Shown here piece after piece: positions 8,731 through 18,492 of a DNA stretch of 63,454 nt (positions are counted from its first letter, which is position 1; each line of letters starts with the position of its first letter). This DNA comes from Halobacteriales archaeon. GTDB taxonomy: Archaea > Halobacteriota > Halobacteria > Halobacteriales > SKSH01. The notes beneath the pieces are model-generated. The model saw only the letters and a program-made list of their open reading frames with translations. It searched no databases and was not told the DNA's origin. Both the position numbers and the translations under genes were made by a program. The stretch is taken from the NCBI GenBank assembly GCA_007118145.1, contig SKSD01000051.1:1-63454 (forward strand), in the 5' to 3' direction.

Positions 8731-8893
8731 GCGACCGCCAGATGCGAGCTTCCATCGTGGACCGTGGTACTAGCTGAGTGGTGCAATGAAAATCACCAAA
8801 GTGAATCAACACGATCAGCCTCCGCTCAGGTTCAATCGACAGTCGATATCCGCTACTCGATGCGGGGAAAACACGGTATGAAACTTTCAGCAG

Positions 8894-9325
8894 TCAGAAG
8901 ATGAGCCGCCAGGCGGGTTCAACCACGAAGAAGACCGACAGGTAAAATGCGTAGAGGAAGACGACACCTGAGGCGACGATCGAGGCCTTCGGTGTCTCCA
9001 AGTCACGGTCGTTGCGCAGTTCGACCTGTCTTGCCTCGAACTCGAAGAAATCGCTGATGAACATACCGATCACGAGCACTCCGAGCACGATCCCACCGTG
9101 GTAGTCCGTGGTGAGGAAATAGAAGGTGGCTAGCAACAATGCGACATTCGATGCCACGTGGGGTCGATACCTCGTCAGCTCATCGACACCATTGTCAGCC
9201 TGGTCGAGATGCTGCTGGTGCTCACGATGGCGCGTCGCCATGTTGGCGACGACGAGAACGAGGATGATGTACTCGATGACGGGCGCTAAGAGATCAATCG
9301 GCCCCAGCATCGTCGACGGGTCCAT
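8894..9325 (-). CDS. Haloarchaeal four-helix membrane protein (DUF7313-like)
   Basis: A 143-aa membrane protein with hydrophobic segments at about 8-27, 58-72, 77-93 and 114-137. A His- and charge-rich loop (RHREHQQH) lies between the first two. No enzyme motif is visible. It is convergent with the pet operon, and in my memory of haloarchaeal genomes a family numbered about DUF7313 occupies this place, which makes it a candidate accessory factor for the complex. The preceding 163-bp gap (8731-8893) shows no gene, clear hairpin or tRNA. Confidence 0.72.
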   Translation of the reverse strand: MDPSTMLGPIDLLAPVIEYIILVLVVANMATRHREHQQHLDQADNGVDELTRYRPHVASNVALLLATFYFLTTDYHGGIVLGVLVIGMFISDFFEFEARQVELRNDRDLETPKASIVASGVVFLYAFYLSVFFVVEPAWRLIF

Positions 9326-9380
9326 ATCAGTATCACCGATTGTGGTACATTAGTGCTTTTCCAATCGTCCGAAGGTTGGT

Positions 9381-11189
9381 TCACTCTCGCAACGGTGTCT
9401 CGGTGGAGTATCCACCGGATTGCCCCTCGCGGACAGCCGTCACCAGCGATACATTGAGCAGTCCGGTCGATATGGCACCACCGACACCGGTGATGAGGTT
9501 CTTCAGTGCGTGATCGACGATTGCCGCCGCCACCGCCGTGTTCACACCAAACGGTGTCAGTGACACGATGATGATGGCGAAGCCAGCCTCGTACGGTCCG
9601 ATCCCACCGGGTGAGATGGGGACGATCTTCGCAAGATTGCCGACACTGACGGCGAAGAGCCCACCGACTGCCAGTAGCAGTGGTGAGACATCGACACCGA
9701 ATGCCGCGAGGATCACGATAGCCGTGAGGACGTCGATCGACCAGATGATGACGCTCGACAGTCCGATACGCAACACCGCCCTTGGCTTGGTCGAGACGAG
9801 ACGGATATCGTTGAGAAACCGTGCAAGCAGGGTGACAGGGCGTGCGAGGATCGAGCCCTCATCGGGTTTGAGTGCGTCAAATCGGTCGTTATCGATCCTC
9901 GAACTGAGGATGAGCAGGCCGAAGCCCACGATGGCGACGATGGCGACCCCGATGGCCAACGCGATGGCTATCGACCCACCCCCCACCTCCGGGTCGGTCA
10001 GCATCGACTCGAGCGTTCCCGTCCCACGTAACGCGAGCGCACCAAGCATGATACCGAACGCGAGGACGGTGATCGTGAGCAGGTCGAAGATACGTTCGAT
10101 GGCGAGGGAGGCGAAACCGGTTGGGTAGGGCACCTCGCGGCGAGCCTTGACGATATAGGCGCGAACCGCATCTCCGGCTCGTGCTGGGACGAGTAGGTTA
10201 CCCGTCTGGCTGATAAATATCGCCCCGGTGAGTACACCGATGCGCTCGGTGAAGCCGAGTTCGCGGAGGATATCGCGGTATCGAAGTCCCCTCACAGGCC
10301 AGGAGGCGAGGTAGATGATACCCGCGAGGGCCAACAAGGTGAGATCGATCCTCGAGATCTCACTCAGTATCTCACCTGGGTCGGCGACCGTCTCGAGGAC
10401 GATATAGCCAAGCCCGAGGGTGAGCACGAGGGCGATGATGCCACGGTATCGATATAGGAATGGCCGGATGCTGAGTTGCCACCAGAGTCGGAGCACCTGT
10501 GTCCCCATATGCAATGCATCCCGGGGGACATCGACCGTCGAATCACCCCGTGGCTCCCAATGCACGGGGAACTCGTAGATGGTGTATCCAGCCCGCTGTG
10601 CGCGTACGATGATCTCGGTATCCCAGAACCAGTGTGCGGCATCGACCGTTGGCAGGAGTGCCTCGAGCACGTCCCGGTCGAAGGCCTTGAAGCCGCACTG
10701 GTGGTCATAGACACCCGATCCGAGGAGCATACGAACAAGGCGGTTATAGATCCGACTCGGGATATCCCGACCGAGTGGCCGATCTACCTCGCTCGCAGCG
10801 AGGAGTCGAGAGCCGGTGGCGATATCGTATCCGTCCTTCGAGATCGCATCGATGAGGTCGCCGAGATGGTCGAGATCGGTAGCCAGGTCAGTATCGAAAT
10901 AGACGATGATCGCACCGGCTGCCTCGTTCGTTGCCCGGGCGAGTGCCCGGCCACGCCCGAGGCGTTGTTCACTATGAAGGTGACGGACCACTGCGTGCTC
11001 TGTTGCCAATGCAGAGGCTACGATGGGAGTATCATCCGAGCATCCATCCTCGGCGATGATGAGTTCGAACCCGCCATCGATATCGAGATCAGTGAGTGCG
11101 GCGAGTGTTGCCTCGACCGTTCCCTCCAGTGTCGAGGCTTCATTGTATGCGGGGAGGACGACACTCACGTGCACCCCCGACTCAGTCAT
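9381..11189 (-). CDS. aglD: AglD-like glycosyltransferase fused to a flippase-like membrane domain
   Basis: 602-aa two-part protein. Residues 1 to about 235 form a GT-A family 2 glycosyltransferase: VVLPAYNEA at the start, an EDGCSDDT segment, and the DTD metal/nucleotide motif in VYFDTDLATD, as in dolichol-phosphate sugar transferases. The rest has about eight membrane helices of the lysylphosphatidylglycerol-synthase (UPF0104) type, including the SPGGIGPYE motif. This architecture is that of Haloferax AglD, which charges dolichol phosphate with the final mannose of the S-layer N-glycan. The same role is inferred here. It lies 40 bp downstream of the slipin gene on the same strand. Confidence 0.88.
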   Translation of the reverse strand: MTESGVHVSVVLPAYNEASTLEGTVEATLAALTDLDIDGGFELIIAEDGCSDDTPIVASALATEHAVVRHLHSEQRLGRGRALARATNEAAGAIIVYFDTDLATDLDHLGDLIDAISKDGYDIATGSRLLAASEVDRPLGRDIPSRIYNRLVRMLLGSGVYDHQCGFKAFDRDVLEALLPTVDAAHWFWDTEIIVRAQRAGYTIYEFPVHWEPRGDSTVDVPRDALHMGTQVLRLWWQLSIRPFLYRYRGIIALVLTLGLGYIVLETVADPGEILSEISRIDLTLLALAGIIYLASWPVRGLRYRDILRELGFTERIGVLTGAIFISQTGNLLVPARAGDAVRAYIVKARREVPYPTGFASLAIERIFDLLTITVLAFGIMLGALALRGTGTLESMLTDPEVGGGSIAIALAIGVAIVAIVGFGLLILSSRIDNDRFDALKPDEGSILARPVTLLARFLNDIRLVSTKPRAVLRIGLSSVIIWSIDVLTAIVILAAFGVDVSPLLLAVGGLFAVSVGNLAKIVPISPGGIGPYEAGFAIIIVSLTPFGVNTAVAAAIVDHALKNLITGVGGAISTGLLNVSLVTAVREGQSGGYSTETPLRE

Positions 11190-11229
11190 ATGGCGTACTC
11201 ACACAGGTATACGAAAGTAGCTTCCGAAG

Positions 11230-12345
11230 CTAGGTGTCTTGGTCGAGGTGTTCCTTGAGCTCCTCGTCCATCTCCTTGATCACCTCGTCTGCACTCTTGA
11301 TCGGTTCCTTGGCCTCTTCTGAAGTGTCGACACCGTCGACATCCACCTTCTCCTCATCCAACTCACCGAGGAGCTCCTCGAGGTCATCGATACCGAGTAG
11401 ATCCCTCGTCGCCTCGTCAAACTCCAGGCTCTCAAGGATGCCGTCGACATCGCGGATATCGCTACCTGAGAGATGCTTGCCATAGCGCCCGACGAGTGAG
11501 GATAGCTCTTGGGGGATGACAAACGTGGTAGATTCACTCTTACCCAACTCCTCGAGTGCCTCGAAACTGCGGTCGATGACGGCACGCTCTCCCATCGCCT
11601 CAGCAGACTTCGCCCGAAGCACGGTCGAGACCGCCTCACCCTGTGCCTCGAGTATCTCGCTGAGTTTTTGCCCCTGGGCACGGATGATATTCGACCGCTT
11701 GTCACCCTCCGCACGCTCGATAGCAGAGCGACGTTCTCCCTGCGCCTCGAGGATCATCGCACGGCGACGACGCTCGGCGCTGGTCTGTTGCTCCATCGCC
11801 TCTTGAACCTCTCTGGATGGGTTGACCTCACGCACCTCGACACTCTCGACGCGGATACCCCACTCGTCGGTCGGTTCGTCGAGTTCCTGTCGTATCTTCG
11901 CGTTAATCTCCTGTCGCTTGTTGAGCGTATCGTCGAGCTCCATGTCACCAAGGACTGCACGGAGTGTCGTCTGGGCGAGGTTCGAAGTGGCTCGCTTGTA
12001 GTCGTCCACCTCGAGGAACGCCTTGCGTGCGTCCATCACCTTGATGTAGACAACTGCATCGGCCGTGACGGGAGAGTTGTCACGGGTGATGGCTTCCTGA
12101 CGGGGGACGTCAAGCGTCTGAGTACGCATGTCGAATCGATATGTCCGACTGACGAACGGTGGGATGAAGTTGATCCCTGGTTCGAGCAACTTGCGGTACT
12201 CACCGAAGACTGTCAGCGCACGCTTCTCGTATGCGTTGACGATCTCGACCGCGCTGTTGACGGTGAGTATCGCCAGCAACAGGACGATGATACCGATGAT
12301 CGTGAGCTCCATGCCGCCGAGCAACAGCAGCATTTCTGGGTACAT
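11230..12345 (-). CDS. SPFH/band-7 protein (slipin, stomatin-like)
   Basis: 371-aa membrane scaffold protein. One N-terminal membrane helix (about 11-33) is followed by the SPFH domain (about 35-200; note YEKRALTVFGEYRKLLEPG). A long alanine/glutamate-rich coiled coil then runs over about 175-265 with ERRRRAMILEAQGERRSAI-type repeats, and the tail is acidic. Starts at 12345 or at the second Met (residue 12) are both plausible. Prokaryotic slipins are normally paired with an NfeD protein in one operon. Here NfeD is present on the same strand at 15678-16181, but a 3-kb beta-helix gene lies between them. Confidence 0.9.
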   Translation of the reverse strand: MYPEMLLLLGGMELTIIGIIVLLLAILTVNSAVEIVNAYEKRALTVFGEYRKLLEPGINFIPPFVSRTYRFDMRTQTLDVPRQEAITRDNSPVTADAVVYIKVMDARKAFLEVDDYKRATSNLAQTTLRAVLGDMELDDTLNKRQEINAKIRQELDEPTDEWGIRVESVEVREVNPSREVQEAMEQQTSAERRRRAMILEAQGERRSAIERAEGDKRSNIIRAQGQKLSEILEAQGEAVSTVLRAKSAEAMGERAVIDRSFEALEELGKSESTTFVIPQELSSLVGRYGKHLSGSDIRDVDGILESLEFDEATRDLLGIDDLEELLGELDEEKVDVDGVDTSEEAKEPIKSADEVIKEMDEELKEHLDQDT

Positions 12346-12507
12346 ACCTTACCTATCGGAAGCGAGGCCAAAAGGATTCCCGTGCATATTGGCACGTTGG
12401 GTGGCCGATCCATGCATAACACAGACTGAAACCGCAAAGCCAGCGATCCACACGACCGACCCCCGATTTATCGAGCCAGGTTAAGCGCTGGCGGTCACCT
12501 GCACTCG

Positions 12508-15500
12508 CTATCGCTCTCCCAAGCCGATGGTGGAGGCATCCCTGAGCAGGTACACGAGCAGACCCAACACCAGGAGCAGTGAGATGACAAGGATGATGGC
12601 CACCATACCAACCACACCATCCTCATCTGGACCTACCACCGGTTGTCGACTCTCGTCACCATCCATGGCGAAGAGACCATAACTCGCCTGTGCTGTGACC
12701 ACAGCGGTCGCGGTTCCCCTGTCAGCATCGATGGTTAACTCGACGTCATCTAACCAGGTGCCGTCATCGGTGAGACGCCAGAGAGCGACCGAATCCTGGT
12801 CGATCCCTGCAAGCGTGAATTCTATCAACAGTGTCGAGTCTGTGGCATCTGTCAGGTCTGCAACGCTTAGGTGTCCGATTGACACCATGCCCGATGGCGG
12901 TGCTGGTGGCTCAGTTATCGATGCGATGCCGAGGTCGGTGATATCCGTGTCGACTACGGTGAAACTCCCGGTTCCCACGTCGATTGCCGAGGGGGTCACA
13001 CCTGGGCTCTCAGTGATCCTGATATCCCAGCCATCGACCTCGGATATCACGTTCGCATGTACCTCGATATCGTCCGAGTGACGTACCCAGATACCCACCT
13101 CGGAACTGTTGGTGATGTGATTCGAGTCGAGGGTGGCTGCTGAAGTATCTTCGATGAGGATACCCGGCCCACCGACATCGGAAATCACGTTCGGGTTCAC
13201 CACGATGTTGTTCGAACTCTCGACGTTGATCCCCCCGTTTCGGTTATTCGCGATCGAGTTCGAGGTGATTCGTGTACCATCATCATGCGAAATCCGCACA
13301 CCGTATCCGCCATTGCGGTTGATGACGTTGTCCGTCACCGTGTGGCCAGCCGATTCGATGATGAATATTCCATCATTTCCGCTTCTCGAGATATCGTTAT
13401 CTGCCACCGTCGTCCCTGAGCCAAACTGCATGCCGATCCCCCACTCGTTGCTGCGATCGACGGTGTTATCCGTCACCGTTGCGTCGCTCACCGCCTCGAG
13501 GACGATCCCCGAACCTCCACTGACACGTCGGACTCGATTGGCGTCGACCTCGGTCCCGACAGATGCCTGGACTCGGACACCGAAGGTCAACGGGTCTTCG
13601 ATAGTGTTCATGAACAGTCTCCCCCCGGTCGCATACTCGACATGGATACCGCTCAACCCGGCGTCGGCGATCTGGTTCCTACTCACGGTGAAGCCGCTTG
13701 AGTTATCGAGATAGATCCCATGTCGGGTCGAATCGGTGATGGTGTTCTCACCGATGGTGTCACTTGTCGACAGTTCGAGGCTGATACCACTTTGGGTGGC
13801 ATCTTCGATGGTGTTCTGGAGAATCAGGTTATCACTCGTTTGGATGAGCATCATGCCACTGCCTGGCCGTTCAATGATGTTGTTCTCGATACGATTCATC
13901 GAGGAGATGCCTGCGTAGATGCCCACCTCATTCGCCCCTTCGATGACGTTCTCCTTGATGTCGTTGTTGGTGGCATTACCTAATGAGACGCCACTGCTTG
14001 CGTCACTGAAGTGGTTCGATTGGATATAATTGCCCTCGGCATGCTCCAACCGGATGCCAGACAGTGTCGAGCGGACGAGCGTGTTGTCATATAGATCATT
14101 CTGGGATGCTCGCTCGAGTAAGATGCCTCTGCCCACATCGACGACCGAGTTATTGAACACGTGGTTGTCTGTGGCAAAGCCGACATAGATACCGACGGTG
14201 AGTCCGCTGCTATCGATATGATTCGACGATACCACGTTATCATCAGCGTGATTGAGGACGATACCAGCTAGGGCGACGTGGTCCGTGATGGTGTTCCCCT
14301 CGATGCTCGAAACGGTCACCTCCTCCAACTCGATGGCTGATACATGACTAGCGCTCACCGAGTTCGAGATAACCGATATGTTTGTGGACACCGCTGCTTT
14401 GATCCCGAATCCACCGCTGTCTTCGAGCGTGTTGTTGGTGATGATGGTATCATCGGACCAGTCGTTGACCACGCCAGTGCCGTCGTTTTCGCTGATGGTG
14501 TTCGCGATGATGGCGTTCCCATGTGATTGATGTGAGATGTAGACCGCATCACCCTCACCACGCTCGATCGTATTGCCCTGTATGAGGTTCCCCTCTGACC
14601 ACTCAAGAGAGATACCAGTTTCTGTGCTCGTTGACACCTCATTCGATGAGATGGTGTTATCACTTGCCTCCTCGAGATTGATGCCGACACGGTTGCTCGA
14701 TAATTCGTTCGAGGACACGGTGTTTCCCGATGTTGTCTCGATCGACACACCGTTCCAATGCGTGTGAATATCGTTCTCCGTCACCAGGGCATTCGACCCC
14801 TCAAGGAGGACGCCGACGGTACCCTGAGAGACCAAGCCGGCCTGGTGTGGCCCGGTCACCTGATTATGTCGAATGGTGCTCTCCTGGCCAGCATCAGCGA
14901 TGCCATGACCAACGTGATCAGTGATAAGGTTGGTGTGAATGAAATTGCGCTCACCCGAGTAGATGGTGATTCCGTCATCGTTCTCCTCGATGATGTGCTT
15001 CCTGATCTCGTTGTCATCACCGTTGACCGAGAAGGCCTGATCGGTGAATCCGCGGACGACGAAGCACTCGACGATCACCTCATCTGCCTGGATATCGAAT
15101 CCGATATCGAGACCACCGCCACCGTCGAGTACCGGGCGGATGGTCTCGCCAGAGGTGATGGTGATGTCATCGGTCGTGACTGTGACCGACTCTGCATAGA
15201 CACCGTCGAAGTCCTCCACATAGATGATGGAACCGGGAGTGGCAGCATCAACGGCGGGTTGAATCTCCGAGAACATGGCGGTCTGGCCGTCTTCTGTCTC
15301 CAGGAACACCATCGGGTCTTCAGGGACATCAGGCACCCCTGCACACTGCCCTGGAGGGCCTTGCGCGTCGGCGACAGCGTGCATACCATGTAACCCAAGG
15401 AGTACGAGCATCCCGACCACGGCGAGCACGCCGACCACCCGCCGAAAAGGCAGACGCGATGGTTTGCCATTCGATCGTCGATACGGATTCGTGCGGTGAC

Positions 15501-15513
15501 TTGAGTTCGCCAT
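12508..15513 (-). CDS. Large secreted/anchored parallel beta-helix protein (NosD/PbH1 repeats)
   Basis: 1001-aa surface protein. A basic N-terminus and a hydrophobic signal helix (about 24-50) precede roughly 800 residues of beta-helix repeats of 22-24 residues rich in Asn, Ser, Thr and Ile, with the recurring pattern G-I-x-L ... N-x-I-x-x-N-x-I. About residues 865-960 form a separate domain with a VALWRLTDDGTW segment reminiscent of the domain that precedes archaeal surface anchors. A single membrane helix (about 967-990) is followed by a short positively charged tail. Such repeats are typical of NosD-like and carbohydrate-acting or adhesive proteins, but no catalytic residues can be assigned. 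It interrupts the nfeD-slipin pair, and an A+T-rich 164-bp region precedes it, which suggests acquisition. Confidence 0.88.
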   Translation of the reverse strand: MANSSHRTNPYRRSNGKPSRLPFRRVVGVLAVVGMLVLLGLHGMHAVADAQGPPGQCAGVPDVPEDPMVFLETEDGQTAMFSEIQPAVDAATPGSIIYVEDFDGVYAESVTVTTDDITITSGETIRPVLDGGGGLDIGFDIQADEVIVECFVVRGFTDQAFSVNGDDNEIRKHIIEENDDGITIYSGERNFIHTNLITDHVGHGIADAGQESTIRHNQVTGPHQAGLVSQGTVGVLLEGSNALVTENDIHTHWNGVSIETTSGNTVSSNELSSNRVGINLEEASDNTISSNEVSTSTETGISLEWSEGNLIQGNTIERGEGDAVYISHQSHGNAIIANTISENDGTGVVNDWSDDTIITNNTLEDSGGFGIKAAVSTNISVISNSVSASHVSAIELEEVTVSSIEGNTITDHVALAGIVLNHADDNVVSSNHIDSSGLTVGIYVGFATDNHVFNNSVVDVGRGILLERASQNDLYDNTLVRSTLSGIRLEHAEGNYIQSNHFSDASSGVSLGNATNNDIKENVIEGANEVGIYAGISSMNRIENNIIERPGSGMMLIQTSDNLILQNTIEDATQSGISLELSTSDTIGENTITDSTRHGIYLDNSSGFTVSRNQIADAGLSGIHVEYATGGRLFMNTIEDPLTFGVRVQASVGTEVDANRVRRVSGGSGIVLEAVSDATVTDNTVDRSNEWGIGMQFGSGTTVADNDISRSGNDGIFIIESAGHTVTDNVINRNGGYGVRISHDDGTRITSNSIANNRNGGINVESSNNIVVNPNVISDVGGPGILIEDTSAATLDSNHITNSSEVGIWVRHSDDIEVHANVISEVDGWDIRITESPGVTPSAIDVGTGSFTVVDTDITDLGIASITEPPAPPSGMVSIGHLSVADLTDATDSTLLIEFTLAGIDQDSVALWRLTDDGTWLDDVELTIDADRGTATAVVTAQASYGLFAMDGDESRQPVVGPDEDGVVGMVAIILVISLLLVLGLLVYLLRDASTIGLGER

Positions 15514-15677
15514 ATATCATCGAACCAATACTATTGATTTATTGATTGTTGAGGTCACATCTACGCAACGTGATATAACTATTTCGACAAGATAGACCGT
15601 CTATTACCAATAACAGAGAATATTGGCTTCGCTGTATAAGCTTGCTTAGTAGTGGTGCTCAGTTATCAGAACAGCAA
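15514..15677. other. A+T-rich intergenic region upstream of the beta-helix gene
   Basis: This gap is visibly richer in A and T than its surroundings. On the minus strand a TATA-like AATAAATC (around 15536-15543) lies 25-30 nt upstream of the beta-helix start codon at 15513, so it probably carries that gene's promoter. No ORF or clear inverted repeat was seen. Confidence 0.5.
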
Positions 15678-16181
15678 TTAGGACTCCTTGATGTCGTCGG
15701 TGGAGTCGGTATCTTCCTCGCTGAATGGCTCGACGGTGACCACGTTACCACCTCCAGGATCGACGACCACCGCACGTTTACCGACGGCGATCTCACCGGT
15801 TTTTGTCCGTGCCTTGTAGTGTGGATCGAATCCACCGTTTTCAAGTTTTATCTCACCACTGGTCTGGGTGACCCGCTCGGTGATGTAGCCGGTTCTCCCC
15901 ACGAGACTCCGTGAATCTTTGGTCTGCGCCTGTCCCTTCCCACCATAGATATCCAGCTCTTGGTAGATGATCAGGGCGATCGATCCGAACAGGAGGATGA
16001 GCCCGGCGAGTGCCAGCGGACTCCCCAGTGCGGGGAAGGCAAGCCCGACCGCACCTGCCGCTGCGAGTGCTACCCCGATGACGATGAAGTTCGCACCTGG
16101 TGCGATCGCCTCCAGTCCGATCAGCACCAGTCCCAGGATGACGATCAACAACGCGAGTTCAATCCCCAGGACGGTGACCAT
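15678..16181 (-). CDS. NfeD-like membrane protein, slipin partner
   Basis: 167-aa protein of the short NfeD family. Four hydrophobic stretches between about residues 5 and 92 (glycine- and alanine-rich) precede a C-terminal OB-fold domain (about 108-155) with the SLVGRTGYITE and GKRAVVVDPGGG signatures. NfeD proteins act with SPFH/slipin proteins in membrane microdomains, and the cognate slipin is 3.3 kb downstream on the same strand. It lacks the ClpP-class protease domain of long NfeD proteins. An 80-bp gap separates it from the small gene at 16262. Confidence 0.87.
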   Translation of the reverse strand: MVTVLGIELALLIVILGLVLIGLEAIAPGANFIVIGVALAAAGAVGLAFPALGSPLALAGLILLFGSIALIIYQELDIYGGKGQAQTKDSRSLVGRTGYITERVTQTSGEIKLENGGFDPHYKARTKTGEIAVGKRAVVVDPGGGNVVTVEPFSEEDTDSTDDIKES

Positions 16182-16261
16182 GCTCGACTCATCGGGGTTA
16201 TATCACATTAAGCAAGCGGAAGTTCCGAACGGTTATCAGGCACCGAGCTGCGTTAGTTACC

Positions 16262-16405
16262 TCAGGTGAACAGGAGAAACAGATAAACTAGGACGAGGAG
16301 CATCGCGATCATCCCGATGAGTACGAACACTGCATTCTCGAGCGATGGATGCTCCGGTGCCAGTGGTTCGGGTAATCGCCACGATTCGTCCTCGTCATCG
16401 ACCAT
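16262..16405 (-). CDS. 47-aa single-helix membrane protein next to metG
   Basis: Small protein beginning MVDDEDESWRLPEPLAPEHP and ending in one hydrophobic helix (about residues 25-46) at the very C-terminus, like a tail-anchored protein. Its ATG at 16405 lies 3 bp beyond the metG stop on the same strand, so it is probably in the metG transcript. The acidic head, the Pro-rich bridge and the clean C-terminal helix argue for a real gene despite its length. Function unknown. Confidence 0.62.
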   Translation of the reverse strand: MVDDEDESWRLPEPLAPEHPSLENAVFVLIGMIAMLLVLVYLFLLFT

Positions 16406-16408
16406 GGC

Positions 16409-18445
16409 TTAGAGAACCTTGCTGCCAAGTGGGGCATCACCGACGGTGGTGAGGAGATCTGCGTCATCACCTGCGGCCAGGACCATCCCGTCGCTTTCGA
16501 CCCCGAAAATCTCCGCCTTCTCGAGATTGGCCACGACGACCACTCGCTGGCCAGGGAGGTCGTCTAGGTCGTAGAACTGGCGGATCCCTGCGACGATCTG
16601 CCGGGTCTCATCACCGATATCGACCTTGAGTTTGACAAGCTCATCTGCGCCGTCGATCCCCTCGACCTCGAGGATCTCCCCGACACGCATGTCGAGATCG
16701 CGAAAGCGTTGAATATTGACGCGGTCTCCACTGTCAGTGGTATCTTGAGACATATCCTCGGCTTCGGTGTGCTCGATTATACGTGCATTGAGTTCAGTCT
16801 CGAGTCGTTCGACGGTCTCATCCTCGATCTTCTCGACCGGTTCGGTCGGTTCACCGAGGGTCGGTGTCCGCGGGCGGAGTGCCTCCTCAACGTGTATCGC
16901 ATCGTACGATGCCTCCTCTCCGAGCTGTGTCCAGATCTGTGCGCCAATCCCCGGAAGGACGGGTTGACCGGTCACCGCGATGGCCTTGACCAACTGGAGA
17001 CAGTCGACGATGACCTGCTCGGCACTGGCCGGATCATCATCGATCAGGTGCCATGGTTCGTGTTGTTGGATGTACTCGTTGCCAAAGCGGGCGAGCTCGA
17101 CAGGGATCTGGGCGAGCCGTCTCGGTGTATACGCATTGAGCGCTTCATTGACGCCATCCACCGCCGACTGGATCTGCGACTCTACCGACTCGGACACCTC
17201 ACCACCTGGCGGCGTCTCGAAGTTGCGCTCAGCGAAGAGCATCGATCGATATACGAAGTTGCCGAGGTGATTCACGAGATCACTGTTGACCACCTGGGCG
17301 AATCTCGACCAGGTGAAGTCGATATCTTGCTGAAACTGCCCGTAGCTGAGAAGGTAGTATCTGAGGTAATCCGGGTCGAATCCTGCATCGAGATACTCAT
17401 CGACCCACACGGCACGGTCCCTGCTCGTGGAGAAGCTCTTCCCATCGAGGTTGATGAACCCACTCGCGAGGACCGCACGTGGCTCGTGGTAGTTCGATCC
17501 ACGTAACATGGCTGGCCAAAATATGGTGTGATGTTGGATGATATCCCGCCCGATAATGTGGATGATCTCGCCATCGTCCTTCCAGGTGCGCTCCCAGTCG
17601 AAACTGTCGCTACCCACACGCTCGCTGTACTGACGCGTACTCGCGATATACTCGATCGGTGCGTCGACCCAGACGTACAGTACCAGGTCTTCAGCATCCT
17701 CGTCTGGGTAGGGAATTCCCCAATCGATATCACGCGTGATACACCAGTCCCTGAGTTCACCCTCGATCCATTCACGCGGCTGATTGCGTGCATTGGCAGT
17801 CCCCTCGAGTCGGTCGATGAACTCTGCGAGGTACGATTGGAAATCAGACAACCGGAAGAACTTGTGATCGCGTGGGCGGTACTCTGCGGGTTCGCCGGTC
17901 TCGACACTGATCGGGTCAACGATCTCTCCAGGCTCGAGGTGTCTGCCACATCCCTCGTCACACTCATCACCCCGGGCTCGCGCTCCACAGTAGGGACATG
18001 TGCCTTCGACATACCGGTCGGGAAGCGGCATCTCGAGGACCGGATCCCAGGCCACCTCGATCTCCTTCTCGTAGACATGACCACCGTCATCGAGTGCCTT
18101 GACGATCGACCTGGTCAATGCCTGGTTCGTCTCATCGTGCGTGTGCCCGTAGTTATCGAAGTCGATACGCAATCGAGGGAACAGCTCCTTGTACCGCTCG
18201 TGCCACCTGAGGGCGAACTCCTCAGGTTCGATACCCTCGCGGTGGGCGTTGACCGTGACGGGCGTCCCATGCATATCAGACCCGCAGACGAATGCGACAT
18301 CCTGCCCGATGAGTCGAAAGGCTCGGGCGAGGGCGTCACCGGTGAGATACGTCCGCATATGTCCGATATGCAACTTACCGTTCGCGTATGGTAGCCCACA
18401 GGTGACGACTGCTGGCGTCTCGGTTGGGAACGCCTCCTTGCTCAT
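16409..18445 (-). CDS. metG: Methionyl-tRNA synthetase with C-terminal tRNA-binding domain
   Basis: 678-aa class I aminoacyl-tRNA synthetase that charges tRNA-Met. The HIGH motif (His26-Ile-Gly-His29 in GKLHIGHM) is followed by a zinc knuckle with CPYCG and CDEGCGRH near residue 145. A KMSKS-equivalent segment (DGKSFSTSRD) comes next, then the anticodon-binding helical domain. The last ~110 residues are an EMAP II/Trbp111-type OB domain (DLDMRVGEILEVEG onward), joined by an acidic linker. The ATG at 18445 is used. The downstream neighbour is a 47-aa membrane protein, probably co-transcribed. Confidence 0.96.
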   Translation of the reverse strand: MSKEAFPTETPAVVTCGLPYANGKLHIGHMRTYLTGDALARAFRLIGQDVAFVCGSDMHGTPVTVNAHREGIEPEEFALRWHERYKELFPRLRIDFDNYGHTHDETNQALTRSIVKALDDGGHVYEKEIEVAWDPVLEMPLPDRYVEGTCPYCGARARGDECDEGCGRHLEPGEIVDPISVETGEPAEYRPRDHKFFRLSDFQSYLAEFIDRLEGTANARNQPREWIEGELRDWCITRDIDWGIPYPDEDAEDLVLYVWVDAPIEYIASTRQYSERVGSDSFDWERTWKDDGEIIHIIGRDIIQHHTIFWPAMLRGSNYHEPRAVLASGFINLDGKSFSTSRDRAVWVDEYLDAGFDPDYLRYYLLSYGQFQQDIDFTWSRFAQVVNSDLVNHLGNFVYRSMLFAERNFETPPGGEVSESVESQIQSAVDGVNEALNAYTPRRLAQIPVELARFGNEYIQQHEPWHLIDDDPASAEQVIVDCLQLVKAIAVTGQPVLPGIGAQIWTQLGEEASYDAIHVEEALRPRTPTLGEPTEPVEKIEDETVERLETELNARIIEHTEAEDMSQDTTDSGDRVNIQRFRDLDMRVGEILEVEGIDGADELVKLKVDIGDETRQIVAGIRQFYDLDDLPGQRVVVVANLEKAEIFGVESDGMVLAAGDDADLLTTVGDAPLGSKVL

Positions 18446-18492
18446 GCATGCGTCTCAGAGAGCTTGCTCAATAAATTCGCCGAAACACCGAC

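Noticed and set aside
13133-13714. Plus-strand ORF inside the beta-helix gene
   Set aside because: It arises from the repeat codons read on the opposite strand; the minus-strand frame is continuous over 1001 codons.
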